A stretch of 64,000 nucleotides of DNA from NCBI GenBank assembly GCA_910585545.1, contig CAJUFN010000004.1, forward strand, positions 136,740-200,739, given 5' to 3'. The notes under the pieces are model-generated. The model was not told where the DNA came from, did not search any database, and saw nothing but the letters and a program-made list of their open reading frames with translations. Shown here piece after piece: positions 38,692-47,241 of this stretch. The stretch is from an uncultured Lachnospiraceae bacterium (GTDB lineage Bacteria; Bacillota; Clostridia; Lachnospirales; Lachnospiraceae). The first letter of the stretch is position 1; the number at the start of each line of letters is the position of its first letter. The translations under genes and the position numbers were made by a program.

Positions 38692-38739
38692 CCCTCCCAT
38701 TCGGATCGATGTATTCTAACATCAATCCGAACAGGAGGG
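38692..38739 (-). terminator. Long hairpin ending the sucrose operon
   Basis: Arms CCTCC.TTCGGAT.GATGT and ACATC.ATCCGAA.GGAGG pair over a 6-nt loop, starting 10 bp after scrK. The following T content is modest (ATTGTTTCAT). Confidence 0.65.
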
Positions 38740-38748
38740 GTTACTTAT

Positions 38749-39702
38749 CTAAAATTCAATTTTTCTGTAAGAGCTGATCGCTCCGTTATGCTTCACACTT
38801 TCTCCGCAAAATTCATTGGAGAAATCCAGTATTTTTTCCAGTTCCGATTTTGTTATTTTATCTAACTCATCCTTCGTTTTATTCATTGATTTCAATCCAA
38901 ACAAGAAGGATCCTATGAAACCGTCTCCCGCGCCTGTGGTATCGACAGCCTGTACCTCTTTGCAAGAGGAAAATGCTTTTTCTGTCTTGGTATAGGCATA
39001 TGCACCTTTGCTTCCGCAGGTATAAATAATCAGCTTCACATTTCCTGTAAATAACTGTGGAAGAGCATTTTCAATTTCCTTCTCTCCTGTCAGAAATTCC
39101 AGTTCTTCATCTGAAATTTTTATGATATCTGCCAAAGGAATGAATTCATGTACCGTTTTAAACAGTTCTTCTTTACTGCTCCATAAAGGAAAACGAAGAT
39201 TGGGGTCAAAACTGACGATTGCCCCTTTCTTTTCCGTTATTTCAACTGCCTTCTTGTGCGCCTCTTTCATAGGAAAATCTCCTAAAGAAACACTGCAAAA
39301 ATGCAGGGCATAGGCGTCCTCAAACATTTCCTCCGTAATTTGGTCTTCGCAATAAAGCATATCAGCGGAAGGATTTCTGTAAAAGGAAAACGTTCTGTTG
39401 CCATTATCTTCAAGGCTTACAAATGCCAGCGCCGTATTCGCCTTATCTGTGAAGCTTATAAGAGAGGTATCAATCCCAAAAGCTTTCAGTTCTTTTTCGA
39501 TTTTCCTGCCGAATGGATCATCGCCAAGCTGTGTAATTATTTTAGATTTTCCGCCAAGTACACTGAACGCCCCGCTCACATTTGCAGGCGCGCCTCCTGT
39601 TTTGGGACTAAAAGATGTAACATTTTCAAAATTGCATCCTGTTTTATCAGGAATAAAATCTATAAGCGCTTCACCAATTGCAATAAGCGTATCCTTCTTC
39701 AT
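38749..39702 (-). CDS. scrK: Fructokinase (PfkB family)
   Basis: 317 residues; phosphorylates the fructose released by the sucrose-6-phosphate hydrolase next to it. PfkB signatures: GGAPANVSGAFSVLGGKSK near the N-terminus and the C-terminal DTTGAGDGFIGSFLFG with the catalytic Asp. Last gene of scrA-scrB-scrK; 17 bp after scrB. RBS AAGGAGGAAAT. Confidence 0.92.
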   Translation of the reverse strand: MKKDTLIAIGEALIDFIPDKTGCNFENVTSFSPKTGGAPANVSGAFSVLGGKSKIITQLGDDPFGRKIEKELKAFGIDTSLISFTDKANTALAFVSLEDNGNRTFSFYRNPSADMLYCEDQITEEMFEDAYALHFCSVSLGDFPMKEAHKKAVEITEKKGAIVSFDPNLRFPLWSSKEELFKTVHEFIPLADIIKISDEELEFLTGEKEIENALPQLFTGNVKLIIYTCGSKGAYAYTKTEKAFSSCKEVQAVDTTGAGDGFIGSFLFGLKSMNKTKDELDKITKSELEKILDFSNEFCGESVKHNGAISSYRKIEF

Positions 39703-39719
39703 ATTTCCTCCTTATCGTT

Positions 39720-41054
39720 TTACAGCTGATACAAACGTCCCTCAATCCCGTTCATTTCAAGAACAATCTGTTCATCCGGATAAAATCTGGTTGAAAAAAC
39801 CGTTTCGCCGTTATTGATATAAATTTCTATTGACGACATATCTACAATTATTCTCACATTCTGCGGATTGTCAAAAAATGCCTTTCTCGTTGTTCTTCCG
39901 CTGCCATAGTGTTTATCTCTAAATTTCAGTTCAAAGAGTTTACTATTTTTAGTATAAGAAAATTCACACTTGTAGTCAAATTTCACACTGAAATTTTCTG
40001 TAATTTTTCCTTCAAGTTCAAAAGGAAGATTTACTTTTATACTCTCATTTCCGTGAATTTCTCTGCTTTCTTTACGCAGATTTTCAAATTCTTTCACGGG
40101 ATTCTGTAATAACTTCCCGTCTTCCCCCAGTTTGATTTCCCGCGGGAGTGTCAGACAATGCTGCCAGCCGAGCTCTGTGGTTGCATTGCTGTATTCCGAA
40201 GTATCCATTCCAAACCAGCCGATTAAGATTCTTCTTCCTTGATTATCCACAAAAGTCTGCGGCGCATAAAAATCAAATCCCATATCCCATTCGATAAATT
40301 CACCAAGCTTGCGGGGATTACTTTTCTCAACAGGAAAATATCCCGACTGATTCAAATTCTGAAATTTTATATCGTATTTTTCAAGTCCCTGCGGACATAC
40401 GCTTAAAAACCCTTTTCCGCCAAGTTCAAAATAGTCGGGACATTCCCACATATATCCGTAATTTTCTTCTATAATATCAGTTTGGTATTCCCAGTTTTCA
40501 AGATCGCAGGATTCATAAAAAAGTACACATCCCTTATCATCTTCTGTTCTTGCGCCAAGTACCATCTTCCATACATTTCCGTCCTGCCATACTTTCGGGT
40601 CTCTGACATGACAAGTGCAAAACTTCGGATAATCCTTGTTGCGCAGAACAATTTCCTTTTCACTCATATTGCTTGCGTCCTCGGAAACCACATGGATTAC
40701 ATTTGCCTCTCTGCCTGCGGTAACATAATCATATTCGCCCGAAAGCTTGACATTTCCCGTATAAAATATATGAAGTATATCATCTTTCACTACCGCGCTG
40801 CCGGAATATGCGCCATGGCTGTCCTCGGGGATGTCCGGCATAAGTACGGCTTTATCAAAAGTCATATGAAAGAGGTTTTCACCGTGAAAATGTCCCCATC
40901 CTCTGTCAGAATGTCCGTCTGCTCTATCGGGACTATACTGAAAATACACATGATACTCACCATTAAAAAAACAAAGTCCGTTTGGATCATTGAGCCATCC
41001 CTTCGGAGGCTCGAGATGAAATTTCTGACGATATTTTTCTGATTTTCTTTCCAT
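39720..41054 (-). CDS. scrB: Sucrose-6-phosphate hydrolase (GH32)
   Basis: 444 residues; splits sucrose-6-phosphate into glucose-6-phosphate and fructose. The catalytic triad blocks are WLNDPNG (nucleophile D23), RDPKVW and ECPDYF. The C-terminal beta-sandwich of GH32 follows. The start at 41054 has AAAGGAG; the frame begins 9 codons upstream inside scrA. In an operon with the PTS gene 13 bp upstream. Confidence 0.94.
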   Translation of the reverse strand: MERKSEKYRQKFHLEPPKGWLNDPNGLCFFNGEYHVYFQYSPDRADGHSDRGWGHFHGENLFHMTFDKAVLMPDIPEDSHGAYSGSAVVKDDILHIFYTGNVKLSGEYDYVTAGREANVIHVVSEDASNMSEKEIVLRNKDYPKFCTCHVRDPKVWQDGNVWKMVLGARTEDDKGCVLFYESCDLENWEYQTDIIEENYGYMWECPDYFELGGKGFLSVCPQGLEKYDIKFQNLNQSGYFPVEKSNPRKLGEFIEWDMGFDFYAPQTFVDNQGRRILIGWFGMDTSEYSNATTELGWQHCLTLPREIKLGEDGKLLQNPVKEFENLRKESREIHGNESIKVNLPFELEGKITENFSVKFDYKCEFSYTKNSKLFELKFRDKHYGSGRTTRKAFFDNPQNVRIIVDMSSIEIYINNGETVFSTRFYPDEQIVLEMNGIEGRLYQL

Positions 41055-41067
41055 TGTTCTTCTCCTT

Positions 41068-42510
41068 TTAAACAGATTCATCTATCAATTCTTCACTTTT
41101 TTCTGATTTTTCTGACTTCTTTGCATTTTTGATTTCAGGGCTGTTTGTTCCGAAAAGAAACGTTAAAACAAATGCAACCGCCATTGCTACCGACATGGAA
41201 ATGATGTATTTTACAGGATGATTCAATGTAAGAAGAATCGCGAAAATGCCGGTAACTCCTGTCGCCGTTGCTCCAAGATTAAGTATAGAGCATACCATCG
41301 CTCCACAGGCTCCGCCTATCGAACCGAAAATAAACGGTTTTATCAAACGAAGGTTTACACCAAAAATCGCAGGCTCTGTAATTCCCAGCATACAGGAAAG
41401 TGCAGAAGGATACGCCATGGAACGCATTTTATTATTTTTACTTTTTATCGCAACCGCAAGGCAGGCAGCTCCTTGCGCCATATTTGCAGCAGAAGCAAGC
41501 GGCAGCCAGTATGTCACGCCGTATTTTGCAAGCTGACCTATATCAATCACCGTGTACATATGATGAATACCGCCTACAACAGTAGTCGAGTAAAGGCCAC
41601 CCATAATAAACGAGCCTATTCCGAAAGGCAGCGTAATCAGATTCTGAACGCCTGTGATAAGTCCATTTTCAAAAGCACTGAATACCGGTCCAATAAATGT
41701 ATAAACCGAAAATGCCGTAAGCGTGAGGCTTACTAAAGGTGTCACGAACATATCAATGACGTCCGGTACAATTTTGTGCAGTTTCTTTTCCAACTTAGCG
41801 AGAATAAACGAAGCAATGATAATCGGGATAACGTGTCCCTGATACCCGACCATCGGAACATCATAAAATCCAAGAATCGAAAAGGTTCTTTCATAACCGG
41901 CTGAAATAGTCCATGCGTTCTGCAAATCGGGATGAATCAGAAACATTCCGATAACAGCGCCCAAATACGGGTTTCCTCCGAAAACTTTTGTCGCCGAATA
42001 GCCTATTAAAATCGGAAGGAACGTAAATGCCGCGTTAGAAAGCAATTTAAAAATCGTAAATACATAACCATCTGTACTAAGACTTAGCATGCCGTTTGAA
42101 GACATAAAGTTAAGCGCCTCCATAATTCCCATAATTAATCCGCCCGCAACAATCGCAGGAAGAATAGGAACAAAAACATCGCCTAAAGTTTTAATAAGCC
42201 TTTTAAATACATTCTGCTTTTTTGCCGCTGCTTCTTTCAATTCATCTTTGGAAGACCCTTCAATATCCGCCAGGACAATAAATTCATTATAAACCTTATT
42301 TACAGTGCCGCCGCCAATGATAATCTGAAGCTGTCCCGCACTCTCAAATACACCTTTTACCACATCAATATTTTCCAGTGTTTCCTGATCAATTTTAGAA
42401 TTATCTCCGATGATAAGTCTTAATCTTGTGGAACAATGTGCCGCACTGGCAAGATTTTCTTTTCCTCCAATGGCTTCAAGTATCTCTTTTGCTGATTTTC
42501 TGTAATCCAT
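41068..42510 (-). CDS. scrA: PTS sucrose transporter subunit IIBC
   Basis: 480 residues; imports and phosphorylates sucrose. EIIB domain (about 1-85) with the phosphorylated C26 in AAHCSTRLRL; EIIC domain (about 105-455) with about ten membrane segments and GGLIMGIMEAL. No EIIA domain, so it depends on an EIIA-Glc encoded elsewhere. ATG at 42510 is preferred because the first in-frame ATG touches the RBS. Genomic context with scrB, scrK and scrR supports sucrose over other glucosides. Confidence 0.92.
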   Translation of the reverse strand: MDYRKSAKEILEAIGGKENLASAAHCSTRLRLIIGDNSKIDQETLENIDVVKGVFESAGQLQIIIGGGTVNKVYNEFIVLADIEGSSKDELKEAAAKKQNVFKRLIKTLGDVFVPILPAIVAGGLIMGIMEALNFMSSNGMLSLSTDGYVFTIFKLLSNAAFTFLPILIGYSATKVFGGNPYLGAVIGMFLIHPDLQNAWTISAGYERTFSILGFYDVPMVGYQGHVIPIIIASFILAKLEKKLHKIVPDVIDMFVTPLVSLTLTAFSVYTFIGPVFSAFENGLITGVQNLITLPFGIGSFIMGGLYSTTVVGGIHHMYTVIDIGQLAKYGVTYWLPLASAANMAQGAACLAVAIKSKNNKMRSMAYPSALSCMLGITEPAIFGVNLRLIKPFIFGSIGGACGAMVCSILNLGATATGVTGIFAILLTLNHPVKYIISMSVAMAVAFVLTFLFGTNSPEIKNAKKSEKSEKSEELIDESV

Positions 42511-42532
42511 AAATAAAATCATCTCCTTATTA

Positions 42533-42647
42533 TTTTGTCGTTTTGTCCGGACTGTTTCATACTGGTTTCACAAATTTATGATATCGATTTCATTTACTAT
42601 ATTCTAATTCATCCTTCACAATTTCGCTATTGACAAACACGACAAAC
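42533..42647. promoter_or_regulatory. Two TTTGTCGT-type repeats flanking the scrA leader, possible ScrR operators
   Basis: TTTTGTCGTTTTGTC at 42533-42547 and, in opposite orientation, GACAAACACGACAAAC at 42632-42647. The motifs are related and 100 bp apart, on both sides of the cre-like site, an arrangement that would suit looping by a LacI-family tetramer or dimer pair. No good -35/-10 pair could be settled between them. Confidence 0.4.
42578..42593. promoter_or_regulatory. cre-type operator of the sucrose operon
   Basis: ATGATATCGATTTCAT is a 14/16 palindrome and contains TGATATCGATTTCA, which fits the CcpA cre consensus TGWNANCGNTNWCA on both strands. It is 68 bp upstream of scrA. It could bind CcpA, ScrR, or both, since both are LacI-family. 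Confidence 0.7.
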
Positions 42648-42709
42648 TTACATGAGTATTTTATTTGGTTTCATATAGTTTCATATTTTATTGCAGTTAC
42701 CGGCACAGT

Positions 42710-43699
42710 TTACATTCTTTTTGTGGATTCTCTTTCAACAATTTCGTAATCAAGTGTAAGTGTTTTTGGAATGATATTTTCTTTTTTCAATGACAAAAGC
42801 AGCATGTGCGCGGCTTCCTCCCCTGCCGTTTCATAATGAAAATGTACCGAAGTAAGAGAACTGGAAGTAACCTTACACAGATGTGAATCTCCTATCCCCG
42901 CAATCATCACCTCTTCCGGAACGGTTATCCCATGATTATGTGCAAATATTACCGCCCCGGCTCCAATGTTGTCGGTAGCGCAAAAAATAAAATCTGGTCT
43001 ATTACGCTTTTTTAATAAAATTTCCGCTTTCTCATATCCTGAATCCATGGTAAAATCCGCCGTAAGCATATTATTTTTTCTTATCTCAATGTTGTAATCA
43101 CTCAAAGCCTCTAAAAAGCCTTCTTTTCGCGCAAGACCTGCCGCCTTGTCATTTTCCGTAACACCGATAAATCCCGGATTTTTACCGCCTCTTTTTATCA
43201 TAAGTTCGGTAATCGCATAGGCTGCCTTGAAATCATCATGGCACACACAGCAAAATCCTTTGTATTCCTGTCCCACAATCACTACTGGAACTCTCATTTT
43301 TTTCAAAATTGCATCGTGAAGAGGGGTAAAAATCGTTCCAAGAAAAATCACGCCGTCAACTCTGTTATTTCTAAAAAGCTCGAGATATTCCACTTCCTTC
43401 TGATAATTATTTGAAGAATTCACGAGCAGAAGCTGATATCCCTCTTCATTCAAAACACGGCTTATCCCCTCGACTTCTCTTGCGCAGCTCTCCGACGAAA
43501 GTTTTGGGATAATCACGCCGACAAGCCTTGTGATTCTTTTGCATACATTGTGCGCCTTTATGCTCGGACTATAGCCCGTCTTCTCAACAGCATCTTCAAT
43601 TTGTTTTCGTTTACTATCGCTCAAATATCCGTCATTAAAATATCTGCTTACAGCCGATTTTGACACTCCGGCAATTTGGGCAAATTCAGTTATATTCAT
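42710..43699 (-). CDS. scrR: LacI-family repressor of the sucrose operon
   Basis: 329 residues; N-terminal LacI HTH (ITEFAQIAGVSKSAVSRYFN) with hinge, then a periplasmic-binding-like effector domain (about 60-329). Located directly upstream of and co-oriented with scrA, 199 bp away; likely senses sucrose-6-phosphate or fructose (inference). It has its own consensus promoter. Confidence 0.88.
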   Translation of the reverse strand: MNITEFAQIAGVSKSAVSRYFNDGYLSDSKRKQIEDAVEKTGYSPSIKAHNVCKRITRLVGVIIPKLSSESCAREVEGISRVLNEEGYQLLLVNSSNNYQKEVEYLELFRNNRVDGVIFLGTIFTPLHDAILKKMRVPVVIVGQEYKGFCCVCHDDFKAAYAITELMIKRGGKNPGFIGVTENDKAAGLARKEGFLEALSDYNIEIRKNNMLTADFTMDSGYEKAEILLKKRNRPDFIFCATDNIGAGAVIFAHNHGITVPEEVMIAGIGDSHLCKVTSSSLTSVHFHYETAGEEAAHMLLLSLKKENIIPKTLTLDYEIVERESTKRM

Positions 43700-43798
43700 C
43701 AGGAAAACCGCCCTTTCTTTCTGCTCAATAATGACAGGTCACAAACCTCTCTGTTCTGATTTCGATCGCCGTCCGTTATTTATTACTCATATTTATCA

Positions 43799-43827
43799 TG
43801 TATAATCGCTAATCCCCTTTTTGTCAA
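43799..43827 (-). promoter_or_regulatory. scrR promoter
   Basis: TTGACA-17 bp-TATACA on the minus strand, 100 bp before the scrR start. Confidence 0.75.
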
Positions 43828-43854
43828 GTATTGCATCATTATAAGATACAAAAC

Positions 43855-43882
43855 AAGAGGTAGAATGTTACATCCACCTCTT
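43855..43882 (-). terminator. Terminator after the HEPN remnant
   Basis: Arms AAGAGGTgGATGT / TCtACCTCTT over a short loop, followed by GTTTTGT on the minus strand, 14 bp after the remnant's stop. Confidence 0.7.
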
Positions 43883-43896
43883 AATCTTTGCTTCCA

Positions 43897-44070
43897 TTAT
43901 TCAATTTCTTTTAAATATTTTTCTACTGTTTCCAAGAAAATTTTTGCATTTGCAAGCTGATTCTCGGTTTCCTTTCTTCCTGCTACAAAAAAATCATCAT
44001 AATCCGATTTTTCTCTCAGAAACGAACCACTTTTTATTATTATGGACAATTCTTTTAGGCTACCTGCCAC
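43897..44070 (-). pseudogene. HEPN-domain protein C-terminal remnant (57 residues)
   Basis: A GTG-started frame with AGAGGAGGG 9 bp upstream encodes AGSLKELSIIIKSGSFLREK followed by SDYDDFFVAGRKETENQLAN and KIFLETVEKYLKEIE. The DYDDFF and the helical end match the C-terminal part of HEPN proteins, but the N-terminal half is absent; upstream DNA in this frame has a stop. Partner nucleotidyltransferase (MntA) is not seen. It may be a decayed HepT-like toxin, or a short gene still translated given the good RBS. Confidence 0.55.
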
Positions 44071-44182
44071 AAAACAACGCCCTCCTCTCTAACATTCTTA
44101 TAAAAAGGAAGGATTTTTTCCCATTTTTCTAACTGTAATTCTTTCACTTCTATCACTCAATAGAAAAAATCCGTGACTCACT

Positions 44183-45190
44183 TCAACACAATCGCTCCCC
44201 CAAAAGCATTGGAGGTTCGCTACAAGGCTCACTGGAGATTACCTTGACCAGGCTTTCACTGTTTTCATATATAGCAGCTACATCATGTATTCTACGCTTC
44301 ATTTCATCACGAATATATAACGGTTCTAAGCACTCACACTTATTGCCAAAACCAAGAAGAATATCATAATAATATTCATTCTCTATGAACGGGAAATCAA
44401 CAATGTAATGTTCGTCGCCATTGGGAGAAAAGTGTTCATAAGTACAATAATCAAGTACCCTATCCATGATTGATTTATGAATACGGATTTTTATTTTTGT
44501 TTGCATAGTTTGCAAAATTTCCTCAAAATTCAAAATTGGTTTTTGATAATCCCGTGGTGTAAAAAATTCCTCTTTCATTTGTAGGTTCAATATGCGGGAC
44601 AATCTGAATAAGCGGAAATCATTTCGTATATGGCAATATCCTTGAAAATACCAATGACCGCTTTTTAAAACAAGCTGATACGGTTCAACTGTCCGTACAG
44701 TTTTCTTTCCGTGATGAGCTATATATTCAAAGGAAACCAGTCTGAAATCTTGCAAAGCCTCTTTGATAATCTCCAAATATGATTGTGTGTTTTGGTTGCC
44801 AATCCAAGAACTTAAATCTATACATATTTGGCTTGCTTTTAATTCTATGTCATTTACTTTGTCGGCGGGAATAAAACTTTTGACTTTTGCTAGAGCGTTT
44901 ATCAGTTCATCTCCCCGTATCATATCCGAAAGGCTTGAAAGCCCCATAAGAATAGCGGAAAGTTCAGCAGTCGAAAAAACATTTTTATCAATTTTGTAAT
45001 TTTGCATAATTTCAAAGCCACCGCCAACTCCCGATATTGAGCGAATAGGAATACCTGCCATATTAATAGTATCTATATCACGGTAAATTGTGCGCGGCGA
45101 CACTTCAAACATATTCGCTAATTCCTGAGCCCCTATCCGCTCTTTATCAAGAAGCACCATAATAATACTAACGAGCCTGTCAATTTTCAT
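44183..45190 (-). CDS. YafY-type HTH/WYL transcriptional regulator
   Basis: 335 residues. N-terminal DeoR-like HTH (MKIDRLVSIIMVLL, QELANMFEVSPRTIYRDIDT), then WYL domain around VEPYQLVLKSGHWYFQGYC and a C-terminal WCX segment. WYL regulators bind ligands such as nucleotides or small molecules. The start at 45190 has AAAGG; the frame extends upstream across the intergenic region. Divergent from the PfpI-like gene, which it likely controls together with itself. Confidence 0.85.
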   Translation of the reverse strand: MKIDRLVSIIMVLLDKERIGAQELANMFEVSPRTIYRDIDTINMAGIPIRSISGVGGGFEIMQNYKIDKNVFSTAELSAILMGLSSLSDMIRGDELINALAKVKSFIPADKVNDIELKASQICIDLSSWIGNQNTQSYLEIIKEALQDFRLVSFEYIAHHGKKTVRTVEPYQLVLKSGHWYFQGYCHIRNDFRLFRLSRILNLQMKEEFFTPRDYQKPILNFEEILQTMQTKIKIRIHKSIMDRVLDYCTYEHFSPNGDEHYIVDFPFIENEYYYDILLGFGNKCECLEPLYIRDEMKRRIHDVAAIYENSESLVKVISSEPCSEPPMLLGERLC

Positions 45191-45240
45191 CTGATAGCCG
45201 CCTTTCAAAAATTCTTCTCTCCTATATATTGTTGCCATAA

Positions 45241-45251
45241 TGTTGTCAACA
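45241..45251. promoter_or_regulatory. Perfect palindrome between divergent genes, likely operator
   Basis: TGTTG-T-CAACA sits in the 121-bp divergent region. A TTGACA -35 for the minus-strand regulator overlaps it (with TATATA 15 bp on), so binding here would repress the regulator and could affect the plus-strand gene. Confidence 0.5.
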
Positions 45252-45311
45252 ATCACATGATACAATAAAAAAGCAAACAAATCAAATATACAATGAAAAC
45301 GGAGGAAACTT

Positions 45312-45962
45312 ATGTTTACAATCTATGTTTATGTTCTTGATACTTTAGCCGACTGGGAATTAGGCTATATTACTTCGGAGTTACATTCCGGGAGGTTTTT
45401 CAAAAAGAACGCTGAGCGTGTATCACTTAAAACAGTCAGTTATTCTAAAGAGCCAATCCATACCATGGGAGGGCTAACAGTCGTACCCGATTGTTTGGTT
45501 GATGATATTGCCGTAAAAGAAACGAGCGTATTATTGTTACCGGGTGCAGATACATGGAGTGAGCCCAAACATAGGGCAATTATCAAAAAAGCAAGTGAAC
45601 TTCTATCTTTAGGAGCCACCGTTGGAGCAATTTGTGGAGCTACCGTTGCTCTTGCTGATTTTGGATTGTTAGATAATCGGCGGCATACCAGTAATGGGCA
45701 GGGATTTCTTGAAATATTTTCACCTGCTTATAAAGGACAGGATTTATATGTAGACAAGCCATCAGTAGCAGATAATAACCTCATTACCGCAAATCCCACA
45801 GGTGCTTTGTTGTGGGCAAAACAAATTATTGAGCATTTAGGTGTTTTTCAGGCAGATACACTGGAATTTTGGTATCAATATTTTAGTACTGGAAAAGCAG
45901 AATCTTTCTTTGCCCTCATGCAAACAGTAACACCAACGCCGAGTACTAAAAGGCCGTTTTAG
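45312..45962 (+). CDS. DJ-1/PfpI family protein
   Basis: 216 residues, class I glutamine amidotransferase-like fold. The nucleophile elbow is GAICGATVALADFG (C108), with an acidic E16 in DWELGY that usually hydrogen-bonds the Cys. Members act as glyoxalases, deglycases, isonitrile hydratases or proteases; this one cannot be assigned. RBS ACGGAGGAAACTT. Its divergent WYL-regulator partner is a common arrangement. Confidence 0.85.
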   Translation: MFTIYVYVLDTLADWELGYITSELHSGRFFKKNAERVSLKTVSYSKEPIHTMGGLTVVPDCLVDDIAVKETSVLLLPGADTWSEPKHRAIIKKASELLSLGATVGAICGATVALADFGLLDNRRHTSNGQGFLEIFSPAYKGQDLYVDKPSVADNNLITANPTGALLWAKQIIEHLGVFQADTLEFWYQYFSTGKAESFFALMQTVTPTPSTKRPF

Positions 45963-46006
45963 TCGTAGGTACAAATTCAATTCGCTTCCAAGAAGTGACA
46001 GACAGA

Positions 46007-46035
46007 TTGCTATTGTCAGATAAATATAATATAAT
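46007..46035 (+). promoter_or_regulatory. Promoter of the YciI-like gene
   Basis: TTGCTA-17 bp-TATAAT, 42 bp upstream of the start codon. Confidence 0.6.
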
Positions 46036-46076
46036 AACCACAATAGCCCTCATAAAATGTAAAGGAGAAAAAATTG

Positions 46077-46364
46077 ATGTACATGATGATGATTGAGAAA
46101 AGCAAGACCTATAACAAAATGACAAAACAGGTAGTTATGGAACATGTTGAGAACATAAGAAAGCTGGACGATGAAGGAAAGCTGGAAATCTGCGGTGTTT
46201 TTAAAGGTTATCCAGGTATGGCAGGTATGTATATCCTAAAAACAGAGAGCCGTGAAGAAGCAGAAGAAATTTGCAAAGCAGAGCCGTTGGTTATGGGCGG
46301 ATATGCAACCTACAAATTAGTCAGTTTACAGATTGCCAACCGGGAAAATAATTACTTGCTGTAA
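46077..46364 (+). CDS. YciI-like (YCII-related) small protein
   Basis: 95 residues with a ferredoxin-like alpha/beta pattern: MMMIEKSKTY, HVENIRKLDDEGKLEICGVF, MAGMYILKTESREEAEEICK, EPLVMGGYATYKLV. YCII proteins may be enzymes or lyase-like domains with a conserved His (here in MEHVENI). I use ATG at 46077 (AAAGGAG) rather than the TTG 3 bp earlier. Follows the PfpI-like gene. Confidence 0.7.
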   Translation: MYMMMIEKSKTYNKMTKQVVMEHVENIRKLDDEGKLEICGVFKGYPGMAGMYILKTESREEAEEICKAEPLVMGGYATYKLVSLQIANRENNYLL

Positions 46365-46471
46365 TTACGAAAAAGGGAGGCTCCCCTCCCCATAAATTTT
46401 CAAAAGAAAACTTACGTTCTATAATCTACTCCTCCCCCTATCTCCTAATTTTTCTCTTACATAACGCAAAC

Positions 46472-46501
46472 AGGCTCATGGAAAATACATTCCATGAGCC
46501 T
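46472..46501. terminator. Bidirectional terminator-like hairpin between convergent genes
   Basis: A perfect 12-bp stem AGGCTCATGGAA with a 6-nt loop between the plus-strand YciI-like gene and the minus-strand metG fragment. T runs are short. Confidence 0.65.
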
Positions 46502-46595
46502 ATGTGTTCATATCTCTTTATAAAGTTTTAAATCCATTCCCATTATTGGTACAAGATTGGTACAAAAATCATTTTTTTATTTTGTTTTACCTTGA

Positions 46596-47102
46596 TTAGT
46601 ACAGCTTCGCACCTGCCGGAATGTGGTTATCAACCATCAAAAGATTCAATCCTTCTTTTCCATCTTCCTCATGTACTGCCGAAATCAGCATACCGCAGGA
46701 CTCAATGCCCATCATTGCTCTCGGCGGAAGATTTACGATTGCGATACAAGTCTTTCCAATCAGCTCTTCCGGCTCATAATACTCGTGAATACCGCTTAAA
46801 ATCGTGCGGTCTGTGCCTGTTCCATCATCTAAAGTAAACTGCAAAAGCTTCTTGGATTTTGGTACCGCTACACAATCTTTTACCTTAACAGCTCTGAAAT
46901 CTGACTTTGAAAATGTCTCAAAATCAACCGCTTCTTCAAACAACGGTTCAATCTTTACGTTGGAAAAATCAATTTTTTCTACTGGTTTTTCCTCTGCTTT
47001 CGGCGCTTCTGCTACCTTAGAACTTACACTATTTTCGGATTTTACACCACCTAAGGACTTCATCGTCGGGAAAGGCAATTGACTTACTTCGTTATTCTTC
47101 AT
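46596..47102 (-). CDS. metG: C-terminal tRNA-binding domain of methionyl-tRNA synthetase, detached
   Basis: 168 residues covering only the MetRS C-terminal EMAP/Trbp111-like OB fold: FSKSDFRAVKVKDCVAV, KSKKLLQFTLDDGTGTDRTI, LSGIHEYYEPEELIGK, NLPPRAMMGIESCGMLIS and VDNHIPAGAKLY. The catalytic Rossmann and anticodon domains are missing. A stop codon lies three codons before the ATG, and the mobile-element integrase starts 140 bp beyond. Most simply this is the 3' part of metG cut off by element insertion, with the rest on the far side; alternatively it is a free-standing Trbp111-like protein. The RBS is poor, so its translation is uncertain. Confidence 0.8.
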   Translation of the reverse strand: MKNNEVSQLPFPTMKSLGGVKSENSVSSKVAEAPKAEEKPVEKIDFSNVKIEPLFEEAVDFETFSKSDFRAVKVKDCVAVPKSKKLLQFTLDDGTGTDRTILSGIHEYYEPEELIGKTCIAIVNLPPRAMMGIESCGMLISAVHEEDGKEGLNLLMVDNHIPAGAKLY

Positions 47103-47147
47103 TATAGCTTATTTTCGCCTTTTTTCAACAATTCGATTCTTCATTAT
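47094..47147. repeat. 12-bp direct repeat at the metG/element boundary
   Basis: ATTCTTCATTAT occurs at 47094-47105, where the metG reading frame resumes, and again at 47136-47147. It may mark the recombination site or a duplicated target segment. Confidence 0.45.
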
Positions 47148-47177
47148 GATGTGTTATTCACCCGGTAAAACTTCAAA

Positions 47178-47199
47178 TTTGTTGTAAATTTGTTGTAAA
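47178..47199. repeat. Two tandem 11-bp repeats near int, possible Int arm sites
   Basis: TTTGTTGTAAA twice in direct succession, 43 bp downstream of the int stop codon. Tn916-type integrases bind short direct repeats near the element ends with their N-terminal domain. Confidence 0.5.
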
Positions 47200-47241
47200 C
47201 CACACAATTTGCTGTACTCACTATCCGTTTCGGACTCTTTC

